Part shown: positions 32,897 through 43,500 of the stretch, one piece after another | Position numbering within the stretch: the stretch's first letter is position 1 | How the letters are laid out: every line of letters begins with the position of its first letter | IMG/VR virus record: IMGVR_UViG_3300030114_000003 | Span: 1-64,000 of that record | Source of the DNA: a virus | Reading direction: 5' to 3' (one strand) | Length of the DNA stretch: 64,000 nt | Made by a program: the position numbers and the translations under genes | The notes under the pieces: generated by a model | Seen by the model: only the letters and a program-made list of their open reading frames with translations | What the model was told of the DNA's origin: nothing | The model's database searches: none

Positions 32897-33592
32897 TTAT
32901 AATAAATTTACAAATTTTAAATATAATGTTTTAGTCTCTTTTCTGAGATCAGATGAATCTATCATAATTCTTATCATTTGTATCGTAAAATCACGATTCC
33001 AATTACATCCAATTACATCCCTACCATTACATCTTAAACATGAATATTCTAATTCTGGTAATTTCATTCTACAAAAATTATTAAACATCTCCTTATAATG
33101 GAAATATTCACCTTCACCCAATTCATCTATTAAATTAGAAATTTTTTCTAAACCCTCAACTGGTATCATAGAAGATATCTTGTTTAAATACTTTTCTTTA
33201 GTACTTACTCTATCTATTGTATTAGTTGGAATATTATCTTTAGCTAATCTATCTAATTTACTATTAGATAAATTATAACTCCCTACTTTTGATTTTAATA
33301 TTTCTTTTAATTTACCTTTCAGTTTATATTTCATGATAAATATTATATAGGCTTTATCTATATTCTTTGAAGCAATTATAATATCATCATTTAAACCTTT
33401 ATATGTAAGGTTATATAAATCACCTATTACTTGAGATACATATTCCTTAGATATAGTTAATTTAAATCTAGCCAATACATTATCATCTTCAATTACTTTT
33501 AATCTTTTTATTGGTATTAATGGAACTCTAAGTTCTTTTGAAATTCTTTTTAATATTTCTTCTCTACTTTGTTTAAAATTATTTTCTATCAT
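32897..33592 (-). CDS. Unknown protein with CxxC, 231 aa
   Basis: ATG at 33592 (MIENNFKQSREEILKRISKE) chosen by the AAGGGGAG site; an upstream ATG at 33634 lacks one. Helical, basic; a cysteine pair with a third cysteine (SCLRCNGRDVIGCNW) near residue 205 could bind zinc. Possibly nucleic-acid binding. Own promoter-like element upstream and terminator downstream, i.e. a single-gene unit. Confidence 0.6.
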   Translation of the reverse strand: MIENNFKQSREEILKRISKELRVPLIPIKRLKVIEDDNVLARFKLTISKEYVSQVIGDLYNLTYKGLNDDIIIASKNIDKAYIIFIMKYKLKGKLKEILKSKVGSYNLSNSKLDRLAKDNIPTNTIDRVSTKEKYLNKISSMIPVEGLEKISNLIDELGEGEYFHYKEMFNNFCRMKLPELEYSCLRCNGRDVIGCNWNRDFTIQMIRIMIDSSDLRKETKTLYLKFVNLL

Positions 33593-33637
33593 TTTAAATC
33601 TCCCCTTCAAATTAAATATTATATATTTACTCATCTA

Positions 33638-33654
33638 TATAATATATAATCATA
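33638..33654 (-). promoter_or_regulatory. Repeated AT-rich promoter-like element (variant)
   Basis: Minus-strand TATGATTATATATTATA, 46 bases upstream of the 33592 start and immediately after the 33681-33702 terminator. Confidence 0.6.
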
Positions 33655-33680
33655 TATTAATGCTTTTACACAAAAAATAA

Positions 33681-33702
33681 AGAAGGGAATCTATTCCCCT
33701 CT
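33681..33702 (-). terminator. Intrinsic terminator, leftward
   Basis: Hairpin AGAGGGGAAT / ATTCCCTTCT with a 2-base loop, followed leftward by TTATTTTTTG. Ends the unit stopping at 33711. Confidence 0.85.
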
Positions 33703-33710
33703 ATTATAAA

Positions 33711-34130
33711 TTATTTATTTGATTTAGGGTGATCTGATTCTCCTTTAATCCTATCAGTACGAAACATTTCATATTTTCTATGTTGTTTTAAAACATGAAA
33801 CATAAATGTGAGTAATTCAGTTTGACCATCATCTTTTATTTCTTTTATGTAATCGTATATAACTTTTTTATCTTCAACCAATTTATCTACATCTACATTT
33901 ATTCTGTATATAATATTACATGTTTTATTATCATCTTCTAATTTACATATTATAAAATTTTTGAGTACTCCAACATCTTCATTAATAATAAATATATTAG
34001 CATCTGTACCATCTTTCATTTTTATTTTAGATACTCCTCTTTTACCATGTCTATCTTCAATTTTAATTTTTAAATTACCCTCCTCACCTTTTATAATTTC
34101 AAATTTGTGTGGAAATACCTCTTTTATCAT
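33711..34130 (-). CDS. Unknown protein, intact paralogue of the split gene at 32.4-32.8 kb
   Basis: 139 residues. ATG at 34130 (MIKEVFPHKFEIIKGEEGN) chosen because GGAG stands nine bases upstream; an ATG three codons before abuts the site. Core ANIFIINEDVGVLKNFIICK and LEDDNKTCNIIYRINVDVDK recur in the gene at 32381-32707. Small alpha/beta protein, C-terminus hydrophilic (GESDHPKSNK). Function unknown. Confidence 0.65.
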   Translation of the reverse strand: MIKEVFPHKFEIIKGEEGNLKIKIEDRHGKRGVSKIKMKDGTDANIFIINEDVGVLKNFIICKLEDDNKTCNIIYRINVDVDKLVEDKKVIYDYIKEIKDDGQTELLTFMFHVLKQHRKYEMFRTDRIKGESDHPKSNK

Positions 34131-34135
34131 ATTAA

Positions 34136-34366
34136 TCATTCTCCTTTCTTATTCTCATATTTTATTATTTTAAGATAAATTTCATCATAAGAAACTACAT
34201 CATTTTCTATTTTAATTTTTTCTAATACCTTACCATCTAACCAAACAGTTATCATAGATGTTTCACCTAATTCATCTAATACCTCTTGTTCTAAAACTTT
34301 TATCATATCTTCTGTTATTATTATTGTATATTGATCATATGGAGCTGTTACTTGAAATATGTTCAT
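34136..34366 (-). CDS. Small unknown protein, 76 aa
   Basis: ATG at 34366 behind AAGGAGG. Acidic, alpha/beta, no motif (MNIFQVTAPYDQYTIIITED). First gene of a short unit, 45 bases after a promoter-like element; its stop overlaps the ribosome site of the next gene. Confidence 0.6.
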   Translation of the reverse strand: MNIFQVTAPYDQYTIIITEDMIKVLEQEVLDELGETSMITVWLDGKVLEKIKIENDVVSYDEIYLKIIKYENKKGE

Positions 34367-34410
34367 AATATATTAGTCCTCCTTCTAAAATATAATATAT
34401 GTATTCAATA

Positions 34411-34428
34411 TAATAATATATAATTGTA
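34411..34428 (-). promoter_or_regulatory. Repeated AT-rich promoter-like element (diverged)
   Basis: Minus-strand TACAATTATATATTATTA, 45 bases upstream of the 34366 start and directly after the polymerase gene terminator; a diverged member of the family. Confidence 0.5.
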
Positions 34429-34443
34429 GATAAAGTTAAAATA

Positions 34444-34467
34444 TATAGGAGGGTTTTCCCTCCTATA
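34444..34467 (-). terminator. Hairpin after polymerase beta gene
   Basis: Stem TATAGGAGGG / CCCTCCTATA with a TTTT-type 4-base loop. The leftward tail (TATATTTTAAC) has a short U-run. Ends the 1742-codon gene at 34484. Confidence 0.8.
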
Positions 34468-34483
34468 TTAAGTTATTGCATTA

Positions 34484-37400
34484 TTAGTTTTCCATCATCT
34501 CTTCTAGATATTTCCATTTAATTCCTAGTTTGTCTTTAACCAATCTATCCAATTCTATTAAACCTTTATTTATACTACCTACTTTTTCAAGGCTGCCAAT
34601 CATACGAGCTAAAATTCCTTCCACAGCGGTAATTGTATGTATTTTCTCATCAGGTCTAAATTCACTGAAAGGTTCCATCCCTTTTGGATACATTCCTTTA
34701 ACTACTCCTTTTAATGCTGAGTATGCCACCTGCTTATCACCTGTAGATAGCTTATCTTCATACTTACAGAATATTTCTATTAATAAACCTTCATCTACAT
34801 TCTTCAATTTACCAGTACTATCTAATTTATAATCGGCATCTAATAAACCATTATTAGGAATATCATATTTACTTAATATTTGTTTTTTATCTCTAATTGG
34901 TTTTTCATACGCTTTAACTATTTTTTGTAATGATTCAGATAATTGATCTATTTCTACTGTTCTAGAAATCTTTATATCTTGTACAATTCCTTCAACATGA
35001 GATTTAATTGGAATTCTTCCTAATTCAGAAATACCATCCTCATCATCGGATAAATTCTTTAATAATATATTTACATCCTCTTGATCATATGCATTTTGGA
35101 ATACCATTAAAGAATCTCCTTCTTTAATAGGTTGACCTTTCTTTACCATAGAAAGAATATTAGAATCTTTAGGTATTATAACTTCTTTCTTTATTACAAC
35201 ATCAGAAGCCATTGCATCTGATAACCAATCAGAAATGACTGTACTATCTTCATAACCTTCCTCAGTATTCATTACAGCCATTTTACATATTACATAACCA
35301 GAGTAGGCAGGATTACGTCCATCCCCAACTTTATTAGAGTATGATAATTTATCATAAGCAACTATATCTTTAGCTTTTATTTTTTGACCTTGTTTAACAC
35401 AAGGGTCTAATTTAATAGTAATATAAATACCACCATTAGAGTTCTTTTCTACCTTTTCTTCTAAACTTATAAATTCATGAGTACCATCTTTATATCTCAA
35501 CACCATATATGAATCTGTTAATTCTGCAACCTCACCATCAGCTTTACAATTATAAGAGAATGTGTTTGATGTAAAGTAAGGCATCGCTTGGTCTGCTCCA
35601 TTAGTAACTAAATTAGGCATACCTTTTTTAACTCTCATACTATGAGAACCTGTTTGTATAAATGTCATAGCTGATCTAAAAGGATCATCAGAAGTAGTTC
35701 CATAAGGAGTCAATGCTTCTGTAGGACAAAATGTCTTGGTAATAGAATACTGATCCTCATTATGATCTATTTTAAGATATCCCCTTTTCCCTTGAACATT
35801 AGAATCTATTGTACAAGAACGATTAACTCCAACATTACCAGCAAATCCAGTAGACATAGCTACAAGATTAATCATATTTTTATTATAAGTTCTCTTATCT
35901 AAAGAATATGATCTATCATTGTTCATACCAGATAGACCTTTATGAGATAAAGCACATTCATCTTCCCAATCCATTATTTCATTTAATACAGATTTATCCC
36001 CACAAGTTGAGTCTAATAATATAGCATCTATAATAGCTGTTCTCTTCATAGTCATAGGTTTAGTCTTACCCTTTTTAATAAATGTCTTATAATCACCATA
36101 AGACGTAGCTATACATTGATACGCATAACCAGCTAGTAATTCATTACTTCTATAACGATTACTTTCAGGATTAGTATGAGCTATATACTTATTATCCACT
36201 AACAATTTATTTGCTAGTAAGCAAAGTGTAACATAATCTGTCGGTAAATTATATCTTTCTAATACATCTTCTGTTATCCCATCTATCATTAACTCATAAA
36301 AGTTATCCAGACCATCGGCTAATATTCTACCTCCATAAATATCTAAGAAATCTAAAAACATCGTAGGATTATCTATTTCAGTTAAAGAATAGTCCTCTGT
36401 ATTACATTCTTTCAACCCATTCATTAATAATGAAGAATCATAAGTTAAGGTATAGACGATATATCCATCTTTAAACTTTATGTAATCTTCAAATGTATTA
36501 TTTATAGAAGGTCTTTTTTCTTGCATATTATATACTATCTTTGATTTATCTAATACTTTTGTTAAACCCTCATTGTAACCTAATACAACAATTAATGGAA
36601 TTTTTGATGCTAGTATACTTGCTTGTGAATAATGGTATTTAGTACTAGTTTTTTGTAAATCAAAAGATTCTTTATAATCTTTTATATCTACACTTATTTG
36701 AGTAGAAATCATATCAGATAATACAACATTATCATTCCAATATATAATATTATTATTAGATTTATTTACAGCAAATGGTAAACCTTTATTATTATCTATT
36801 TTATCTTTATATTTTTTATTAATTTCATCTTGATTAAAATATATAATAGTATTAGGTGTTTCTATTGTAGAATATATAGTAGCTAAATCTATATAATCCA
36901 TTGGAAGATCATACTTATTAGATATTTTAGTATTATCTCCTGGAGTTATTTTTAATCCTTTAAATTCGTTTTTAGATAAAGTTTTATAAATCAAATCAGC
37001 AGTTGGATAAGATTTTCCTGGAGCAGACAATCCAAATCTTCTAATAAATATCTTTTTATAATTAGATACAATTTGAGCTGTATAAACATCTGTTTTAGAT
37101 ATAGGGATTAATACATATTGTCCAGAGATCTTTTTCTTATTACCTCTTAGAAATAATGAACTTTTATCTTTAAATTTAGGTAATTCAAATACGAAACTAA
37201 ATCTTTGACCATGTGCATCTTCCATTTTAACAGTCCATGTCTCCACCATATCTTCAGAAGTTGATGTATCTTCTATTTGTATATCCCTAACCATAATAGG
37301 ATTTTTCTTAGTAGATAATGAATTTAGAATATCTACTATATCTTTATTTATATCATACACAGTATTGAAATTCACAAATTTTAAATCATTCCACTCCTCA

Positions 37401-39712
37401 TTTACTGTATCTATTTTATTATTTAAAGATAAAGTGGGTAACTCCTTATTCTCATCTTCTTTAGATAATAATTCTTTTACTGTTTTATTCTTTATCTTTA
37501 CATTCATAAATTCTTCATGTACTTTATTTAATCTAGCTTGTCTACTTGCATTGATTTTTACCTCACCATTTGTTACAGCTGCTTTTAAAACTAAATTCTT
37601 GAAATCATCTGTATCATTATCATTTAATTTATCCAGAGTTTCATCCTCTGACATAGATTTAGATGCTACATCTGATACTTTATTAATTATATCATCTATA
37701 TTCTTATCTCCACTTTGTCCTGTAAGATTATGTATCTTAATACCTTGTGAAGTTTCAATTTTATCCGATATATTAGCGACTATAGCTTGCGGTGAATCTT
37801 TTATGTTACTATCATCAACTATCGGTTCTTTATTGACAAATTTTATTAATAGACTTTCAAATTTAGGAATATCTTCTTTAGTCAATTTATCAGGTTCAAA
37901 TTTCATATATCCATTATTGGATAATAATAAAAATTCTATACCTTTAAAATCCCATAAACCATCAGGATGTTTATCATTAATCATTCTTATAATACAAGAT
38001 AATATATTTATACTTTGAGTATAAATTAAATCTCTCTTATCTTCTATAACATGGTCTAACGGTATAAGTATAGTTCTCTTATTATAAATACCATCTAATC
38101 TTTTATCTAATATTAATCTTTTTATAAAATCAATATAGAAATCTACAGCTTTGTCATTTGTAAGTGAATTATTTTTATAGAAAGAGTCATTATAAAAAGA
38201 TAAATCTATAAACAAGTTTTTTCCAACATATTTATCATAATTTAAATAAGTATATTTTATATCAGAATTTTTTTCTTTTACAGTATCATACTGATTTAAA
38301 ACTTCTTTAGGAGTTTTAAATCTATCATTATATAATAGATTATGAATTTTATTTTTATAACTAGAATTTATATTTTCATTCATATATTCTAACTCACTCT
38401 TAATTCCCAACACAACAGAACAATCTTCTTTTACAAACTCTATGAAACCACCAGTAAGAGAGTCTTCTATTTTACCTATAAATTCGTCTGGAACTAATTC
38501 TTGCTCAAAATTACCTTCAGATATAACTCCATTTTCTAACATCAATCTATTTTGTAAAGCTCTTTCTTGACATTCTTTATTATAAGCATCTATTTTAGCT
38601 TGTTTAATCATACCCATAAAATCACTTATCATTTCATAACTAGAAAACTCATTCATAACTTGTTCTTTTACAACTTTACTATTATTTAATTTCATAAACC
38701 ACATATATTCAGTCTCATCATAACTTTCAAAACCACTTTTTTTGTACATATTAATAGCAACTTTATTCTTTTTATTTACAGTAAGATTCGTCGCATTGAG
38801 GTTTTTTATAGCAAAATTTAATATTTGAGAACCTAAACCAGTTCCTTGATACTCTTTAGACACTTCCATAGCCTGAATAGTATTATTATCTTTATTTACA
38901 TTTACATATCCCACTAAAGCATCTCCATCATAAAAAGCTTTTCCGTTATAATTCTTACCTATTCTAACATGTTTAAATTGGGAACTATCATGTATTTTAA
39001 TAGAAGAATATTTAGATAAACTATTTCTAGAACGTGGAGATTCATAATTATTATCATAATCTTTGAATGTTAATTCAAATATTAATTCATGTTTATTTCC
39101 ACCTTTTTCTTCTACCTTATCTAATTCATCCCATATATTTATTCTTGAATCTTGTTTTAATTTAGATTTATCATCTTCATTTGTATCTATATTATCATTA
39201 CTACTATCTGTACTATTTGGATTTGTTGGTTCAGCGTCCTCGGATTTAGATACATCCGCTTTTAATTTGTTGTCTTTAGTGTCATCTGGATTTATTTCGC
39301 CTTCTTTTAATTTTGGTTGTCCTTTATCGTCTTTGTCGATATTAGGATCATCATCTGTCCCATTATTCTTGTAATGTCTCATACTTAATGATGATGCAGT
39401 ACCAAATACAGTTGATAACTTATCTAAACTATCTTCATTTAACACTTTCGACATTTTATCAACCATTACATAACCTTCATTATTTATATAGAAAGTAACA
39501 TCTTTTTCTATATAATAAGATTCGAAATATTTTTTATTAAGTAATGGATTAGATGATAATATATCAGCAGCAGCATAACCACTACCATCTGGATAGGTAT
39601 TTCTACCTAAAAGAAATACAGAACTTCCTCTCTTCTTATCTTTTAGATTAATAGGAAGATAAAAAGGTTTATTATACAACTTAAGAGATTTTATTTCGTC
39701 TATAAATATCAT
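34484..39712 (-). CDS. Divergent RNA polymerase beta-subunit-like protein with GNAT domain
   Basis: 1742 residues, ATG at 39712 behind GGAG. Residues about 1000-1742 follow the beta subunit: FLRGNKKKISGQYVLIPI (the FIING.EKVIVSQ region), TTSDDPFRSAMTFIQTGSHS about 1345 (the DxxRALMGSNMQRQ region), EEGYEDSTVISDWL about 1490 (the GYNFEDAI region) and LSTGDKQVAYSALKGVV about 1655, which keeps both lysines of the catalytic GDKxxxRHGNKG segment. Residues about 251-345 are a GNAT-type acetyltransferase: ALVGYVNVNKDNN, VSKEYQGTGLGSQILNFAIK (acetyl-CoA loop) and NMYKKSGF. Residues 1-250 and 350-800 are unrecognised. No beta-prime homologue lies in this window. It probably transcribes phage genes with a partner subunit; the GNAT role is unknown. 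Confidence 0.85.
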   Translation of the reverse strand: MIFIDEIKSLKLYNKPFYLPINLKDKKRGSSVFLLGRNTYPDGSGYAAADILSSNPLLNKKYFESYYIEKDVTFYINNEGYVMVDKMSKVLNEDSLDKLSTVFGTASSLSMRHYKNNGTDDDPNIDKDDKGQPKLKEGEINPDDTKDNKLKADVSKSEDAEPTNPNSTDSSNDNIDTNEDDKSKLKQDSRINIWDELDKVEEKGGNKHELIFELTFKDYDNNYESPRSRNSLSKYSSIKIHDSSQFKHVRIGKNYNGKAFYDGDALVGYVNVNKDNNTIQAMEVSKEYQGTGLGSQILNFAIKNLNATNLTVNKKNKVAINMYKKSGFESYDETEYMWFMKLNNSKVVKEQVMNEFSSYEMISDFMGMIKQAKIDAYNKECQERALQNRLMLENGVISEGNFEQELVPDEFIGKIEDSLTGGFIEFVKEDCSVVLGIKSELEYMNENINSSYKNKIHNLLYNDRFKTPKEVLNQYDTVKEKNSDIKYTYLNYDKYVGKNLFIDLSFYNDSFYKNNSLTNDKAVDFYIDFIKRLILDKRLDGIYNKRTILIPLDHVIEDKRDLIYTQSINILSCIIRMINDKHPDGLWDFKGIEFLLLSNNGYMKFEPDKLTKEDIPKFESLLIKFVNKEPIVDDSNIKDSPQAIVANISDKIETSQGIKIHNLTGQSGDKNIDDIINKVSDVASKSMSEDETLDKLNDNDTDDFKNLVLKAAVTNGEVKINASRQARLNKVHEEFMNVKIKNKTVKELLSKEDENKELPTLSLNNKIDTVNEEWNDLKFVNFNTVYDINKDIVDILNSLSTKKNPIMVRDIQIEDTSTSEDMVETWTVKMEDAHGQRFSFVFELPKFKDKSSLFLRGNKKKISGQYVLIPISKTDVYTAQIVSNYKKIFIRRFGLSAPGKSYPTADLIYKTLSKNEFKGLKITPGDNTKISNKYDLPMDYIDLATIYSTIETPNTIIYFNQDEINKKYKDKIDNNKGLPFAVNKSNNNIIYWNDNVVLSDMISTQISVDIKDYKESFDLQKTSTKYHYSQASILASKIPLIVVLGYNEGLTKVLDKSKIVYNMQEKRPSINNTFEDYIKFKDGYIVYTLTYDSSLLMNGLKECNTEDYSLTEIDNPTMFLDFLDIYGGRILADGLDNFYELMIDGITEDVLERYNLPTDYVTLCLLANKLLVDNKYIAHTNPESNRYRSNELLAGYAYQCIATSYGDYKTFIKKGKTKPMTMKRTAIIDAILLDSTCGDKSVLNEIMDWEDECALSHKGLSGMNNDRSYSLDKRTYNKNMINLVAMSTGFAGNVGVNRSCTIDSNVQGKRGYLKIDHNEDQYSITKTFCPTEALTPYGTTSDDPFRSAMTFIQTGSHSMRVKKGMPNLVTNGADQAMPYFTSNTFSYNCKADGEVAELTDSYMVLRYKDGTHEFISLEEKVEKNSNGGIYITIKLDPCVKQGQKIKAKDIVAYDKLSYSNKVGDGRNPAYSGYVICKMAVMNTEEGYEDSTVISDWLSDAMASDVVIKKEVIIPKDSNILSMVKKGQPIKEGDSLMVFQNAYDQEDVNILLKNLSDDEDGISELGRIPIKSHVEGIVQDIKISRTVEIDQLSESLQKIVKAYEKPIRDKKQILSKYDIPNNGLLDADYKLDSTGKLKNVDEGLLIEIFCKYEDKLSTGDKQVAYSALKGVVKGMYPKGMEPFSEFRPDEKIHTITAVEGILARMIGSLEKVGSINKGLIELDRLVKDKLGIKWKYLEEMMEN

Positions 39713-39818
39713 AAACTACTCACTCCTTTCTTATTATTCTCATGTTTCGATTTTCAATAAATATTTTTTTAACTTAACCTAAACATTGCAGTATAGAATG
39801 TTGAGGAGGTGTATCCAA
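39713..39818. promoter_or_regulatory. Divergent intergenic region at the strand switch
   Basis: The 106 bases between the leftward polymerase gene and the rightward structural block must hold starts for both directions. A ribosome site (AAGGAG type, minus strand) and GAGGAGG (plus strand, 39803-39809) are present, but no copy of the AT-rich element and no convincing -35/-10 pair is visible. Confidence 0.45.
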
Positions 39819-39941
39819 ATGAACTCTTATAAAGAAAACTTTTTGAATTTTGTGTCTAATAGTACACCAGAAGAACTAGCAAAATTCATATCTCTAAATG
39901 GAAAGAAATCCAGATTTAAAAGATTTATGTTTAGAGTATAA
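39819..39941 (+). CDS. Small basic protein, 40 aa
   Basis: ATG at 39819 with GAGGAGG nine bases upstream. MNSYKENFLNFVSNSTPEEL, then LAKFISLNGKKSRFKRFMF ending in RV. The tail is strongly basic (GKKSRFKRFMFR). The arrangement (short acidic/polar helix then basic aromatic tail) is shared with a 44-residue ORF at 57048 that also heads a rightward block (ending FKIWMWRVYV). Two leader-like small genes at the heads of late blocks is notable. No family recognised. Confidence 0.6.
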   Translation: MNSYKENFLNFVSNSTPEELAKFISLNGKKSRFKRFMFRV

Positions 39942-39988
39942 TTCTAAAATAAAAACTATATATTAAATAAAAATTAGGAGGAATAAAT

Positions 39989-40492
39989 ATGTCAGTAGAA
40001 CAAATTATACAAGAGGTTCAAGGAAGAAGAACACAAAGATCTGTAAACGTAAAAGAAGAAAATTTGGTTATGAAAGAATTATTAAACGACCGTTCTTTTA
40101 AAGCTGCGGTATATGGAAAAGATGGAGTAGAAGATTATATATGTCCAGCAGAAGAAATGGATTCTATGGTAGGAGGAATTATATCTAAGACTACAGGTAT
40201 AAGTCAACCAGAAGCAGAGAAATTAGCTATCGAATATGAATATACGAAAAATGATGCAGGTCATATGATTAATGTAAGTAAAGAATTTGTCAATACTTAT
40301 ATGGATACAGGTAGAAAAATGTCATTAGGAAAAAGAAAAGATTCTGATATCTCTATTGCCCAAAAAGAAGTTCCTGCAAGAATGAGACATGTATCAAAGA
40401 AAATCGGAATAGATGAAAAAGGTGAAGATATCAGAGAAACAATCTATGTAGATGTAAAAGAACATAAAAGTATCAGAGTTATTTCTAAATAA
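39989..40492 (+). CDS. Probable virion-associated protein, 167 aa
   Basis: ATG behind TTAGGAGG. Contains NDRSFKAAVYGKDGVEDYIC and ISQPEAEKLAIEYEYTKNDAG, ending RVISK; mixed alpha/beta, no membrane segment. It precedes the tape-measure gene directly and is followed by a terminator, a place commonly taken by tail assembly or chaperone genes (inference from gene order). No motif confirms that. Confidence 0.6.
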   Translation: MSVEQIIQEVQGRRTQRSVNVKEENLVMKELLNDRSFKAAVYGKDGVEDYICPAEEMDSMVGGIISKTTGISQPEAEKLAIEYEYTKNDAGHMINVSKEFVNTYMDTGRKMSLGKRKDSDISIAQKEVPARMRHVSKKIGIDEKGEDIRETIYVDVKEHKSIRVISK

Positions 40493-40510
40493 TATTATTC
40501 TAAACATTGT

Positions 40511-40539
40511 AGATACGGGGTTTCCCGTATCTATATTTT
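40511..40539 (+). terminator. Intrinsic terminator, rightward
   Basis: Hairpin AGATACGGG / CCCGTATCT with a 4-base loop (40511-40519, 40524-40532) followed by ATATTTTACG. It lies between the 167-residue gene and the tape-measure gene and may attenuate rather than end transcription. Confidence 0.75.
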
Positions 40540-40585
40540 ACGCAATTTAACATCCTAATAATTATATAGTAAAGGAGGTACTAAG

Positions 40586-43500
40586 ATGGCTAATTTATTA
40601 GGGTATAGTACTAATGTTGCAAAATCTATAGTATATGCTACTGTTAATCATGTATCAGAAAATATGTCTTCAGTCAAAGATTTTAAAGAGACTAATGCCG
40701 ATTTATTCAGATCAGCCTATTCTGATATTATTAATTATAAACAAACATATAAAAGGATGATGGATTATACTAAAAAATCACAAGTATATACTGCTGGTGA
40801 ACAATTAAAAAAATCTCTTATGGAAGATTTAAGAGATGGTACTTTTTATAATACTAAAAGAATAGATCAAATATCTGCTGAACAATCAGGAATGAATTTT
40901 GATGATGAATTTGAAGGGTTAGATAATTTTAATTTTGATGATGAAGATTTTAATGATTCTCCTAGTCCTTCTAATGATAATATGATATCCAGTAACATTC
41001 ATCAATCATCAGAAGCAAATGCTAATGCAATAAGTTCAGCAATAGTTAGATCAACAGAATACTCTACTCAAGTATCAAAAGAAAATACTAATTTATTATA
41101 TGTGCAAAATACTAAATCGAATCAAATGTTTTCTAAACATCTTGGAGTTATAAATGATAATATAGGTTCTATGATGCCTGTTGTTGATATTACAAAAAGT
41201 ATGGCAGAAAATCAAAAGAAATATTATGAAGAGTCTACCAAGTTACTTCAAGATCAAACGGCTTTATTAAGAGAAATATCTACTAAAATGAATACTATTA
41301 TTGGTCCAGAAAAGAAAGAATCTAAGAAAAAGAAATCTTATTCTGATATTGCTATTGGTGGTATTCCAGATATAAAAGAATATTTTTCACATGTAAAAGA
41401 AAACGTTATGAACAATCCAGATTTAGGTCTAATTACATCTACTTTAAACTCTATGGGTGATGATACAAATGTATTAAAGATGTTGGCAGCTAATCCTTTA
41501 GGTATGCTTATGGAGGGTTTTGTTAGTAAATTCATAATAGGTAACGGTTTGAAGAAGAGTATGGGGAAGATAGATAAAACTGCGTCATCTCTATTCGGAT
41601 CATTAACAGCTAAACTAAATGGGTTTACAGATGAAGATAGAGGAGATAATCCATTCACTGATAAAATTAGAGAATTAACAAAAATATTCTCTCCTGATAC
41701 TGGTTTAAAAAAATCATTATCTCCTGCTAAATACCATAGAGGTGAAATGAAATGGAATGGAATTTCTGATAAAACTTTAAATGATGTAATACCACAACAA
41801 TTAGCAAAAATAATTTCGTTATTATCTGGTATGCCTGCTCAGATATTTGATCATGAAAAAGGAACTTTTGTAGAACAACATCAAATCAAAAAGAATTTTG
41901 ATAATCTAAAACAAGGTTATGCTGATTCAGCTACAAGAGATATAGAAAATGAAATGAAAGAAATGTCTAAGTATATAAATCTAACTTACTCTGAACAAGA
42001 ATCTTTATTTAAAGATATGAAGAGTATGTTGAATACTATTTATGATAAAGGTATATTATTTGAATATAATAATAAAAATCTAGATCATAGTTATTATAAT
42101 ATACAAGATTCGGATAATTATGAAATTATAAAAGGATTATTTGAAGGTTCTAATCAAGATACAAAGAAAATGTTATCTCAAAATATAATGAGAAGTAGAG
42201 CAGATCAGAAAAATCATCTTACAGATATAGAGAATAAAGGTAATAGTGTTTATAATACTATTGACAATAATCTATTTGGTAAAGATGATTATAGAGTAGA
42301 TGAAAAAGGAAATGTGAAGAAAAATTCTACTTTAACCTATAAAAATAGTCCTTTAAATGTAAATAGTGATAAAGGTTATAGTGGATTCTGGTATTTGGAT
42401 CAAATATTAAGAGAGTTAAGATTTATTAGAAGTAATAATACAAGTAGTACTGGCAGAAGAAGAGGCACTTCATTAACAACACCAAATATAGACACATATA
42501 ATATTCCAGATAATAATTCAACTAGTACTGAAGATTTAAGAGAAATAGAAACTAGAAGAAGATCTGAAGCATCATATGAAGTTACTAAAAGAAAAGCTAA
42601 AGATAATCATGGTCTTATTAATACCACTGATTACGATTCTGATAAATTACAAAGAGGTGTAGCTGGTAAAATTTATAATGTAAAGGAAACAGAAGAGTTT
42701 AGAAGAAACTCATTATTACAAAATAGGACGTCTTTTATACATGAGATAATGAATGATCTAGATGAGACGGGTACATCTTATGATAAAATTAAAACTATGA
42801 CAGATAAAATTAAATCCATTGTTGATAAACCTAATCAAATAATGTCTAGAGTATTTGATAAAATAGATAATAAATTATATAGTTTAATTTACGGTGTTGG
42901 AGAAAAAGCTGATGATAGAAGTTTTGTAACAGTAATGATTGATAAACTTAAAGAAAATTTCAATAAATTCTCTACATGGTTAGATGAAAGAGTTATAGAT
43001 CCTCTAACAGATAAAATAAAAGATCTTGGAATAAAAGATAAACTAAATGATATTCTAGAAAGAACTGGATTGAAAGATTTAGGTGCAAAAGTAAAAGAAT
43101 ATTTATTTGGTAGTAAAGAAAATGGAGTTGATGGTTTATTTTCTGAAATAGGAAGAGGAATCAAATCTGTATTCTCTGGAGCATGGGATTCTACTAAAAA
43201 TGCTTTTGGTACAGTATTTTCTCCAATTACATCTAAAATAAAAGGTAAATTTTCGGGATTAAATAGAGGTGAAGATAGAGCTGCTGAAACGTTTTCTAGT
43301 GATATAGGTACAGTTATAAATAATTATATGAACAATGAAGTTCCTCATTATGCAACAGGTACAGATAATGTAGATCAAGATACTGTAGCAGTTATAAGTA
43401 GAGGTGAGGCTGTACTTCCAGTAAAAGAAGCAGAACAATGGAGAAACTTTAAAAAGTTTATAAAGACTTCTGTTAATGATGTAAATAGTGATAAGGTATC

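Noticed and set aside
37365-38018. 217-codon plus-strand frame inside the polymerase gene
   Set aside because: Opposite to a gene with strong family motifs; no ribosome site, no motif, serine/leucine-rich shadow composition.
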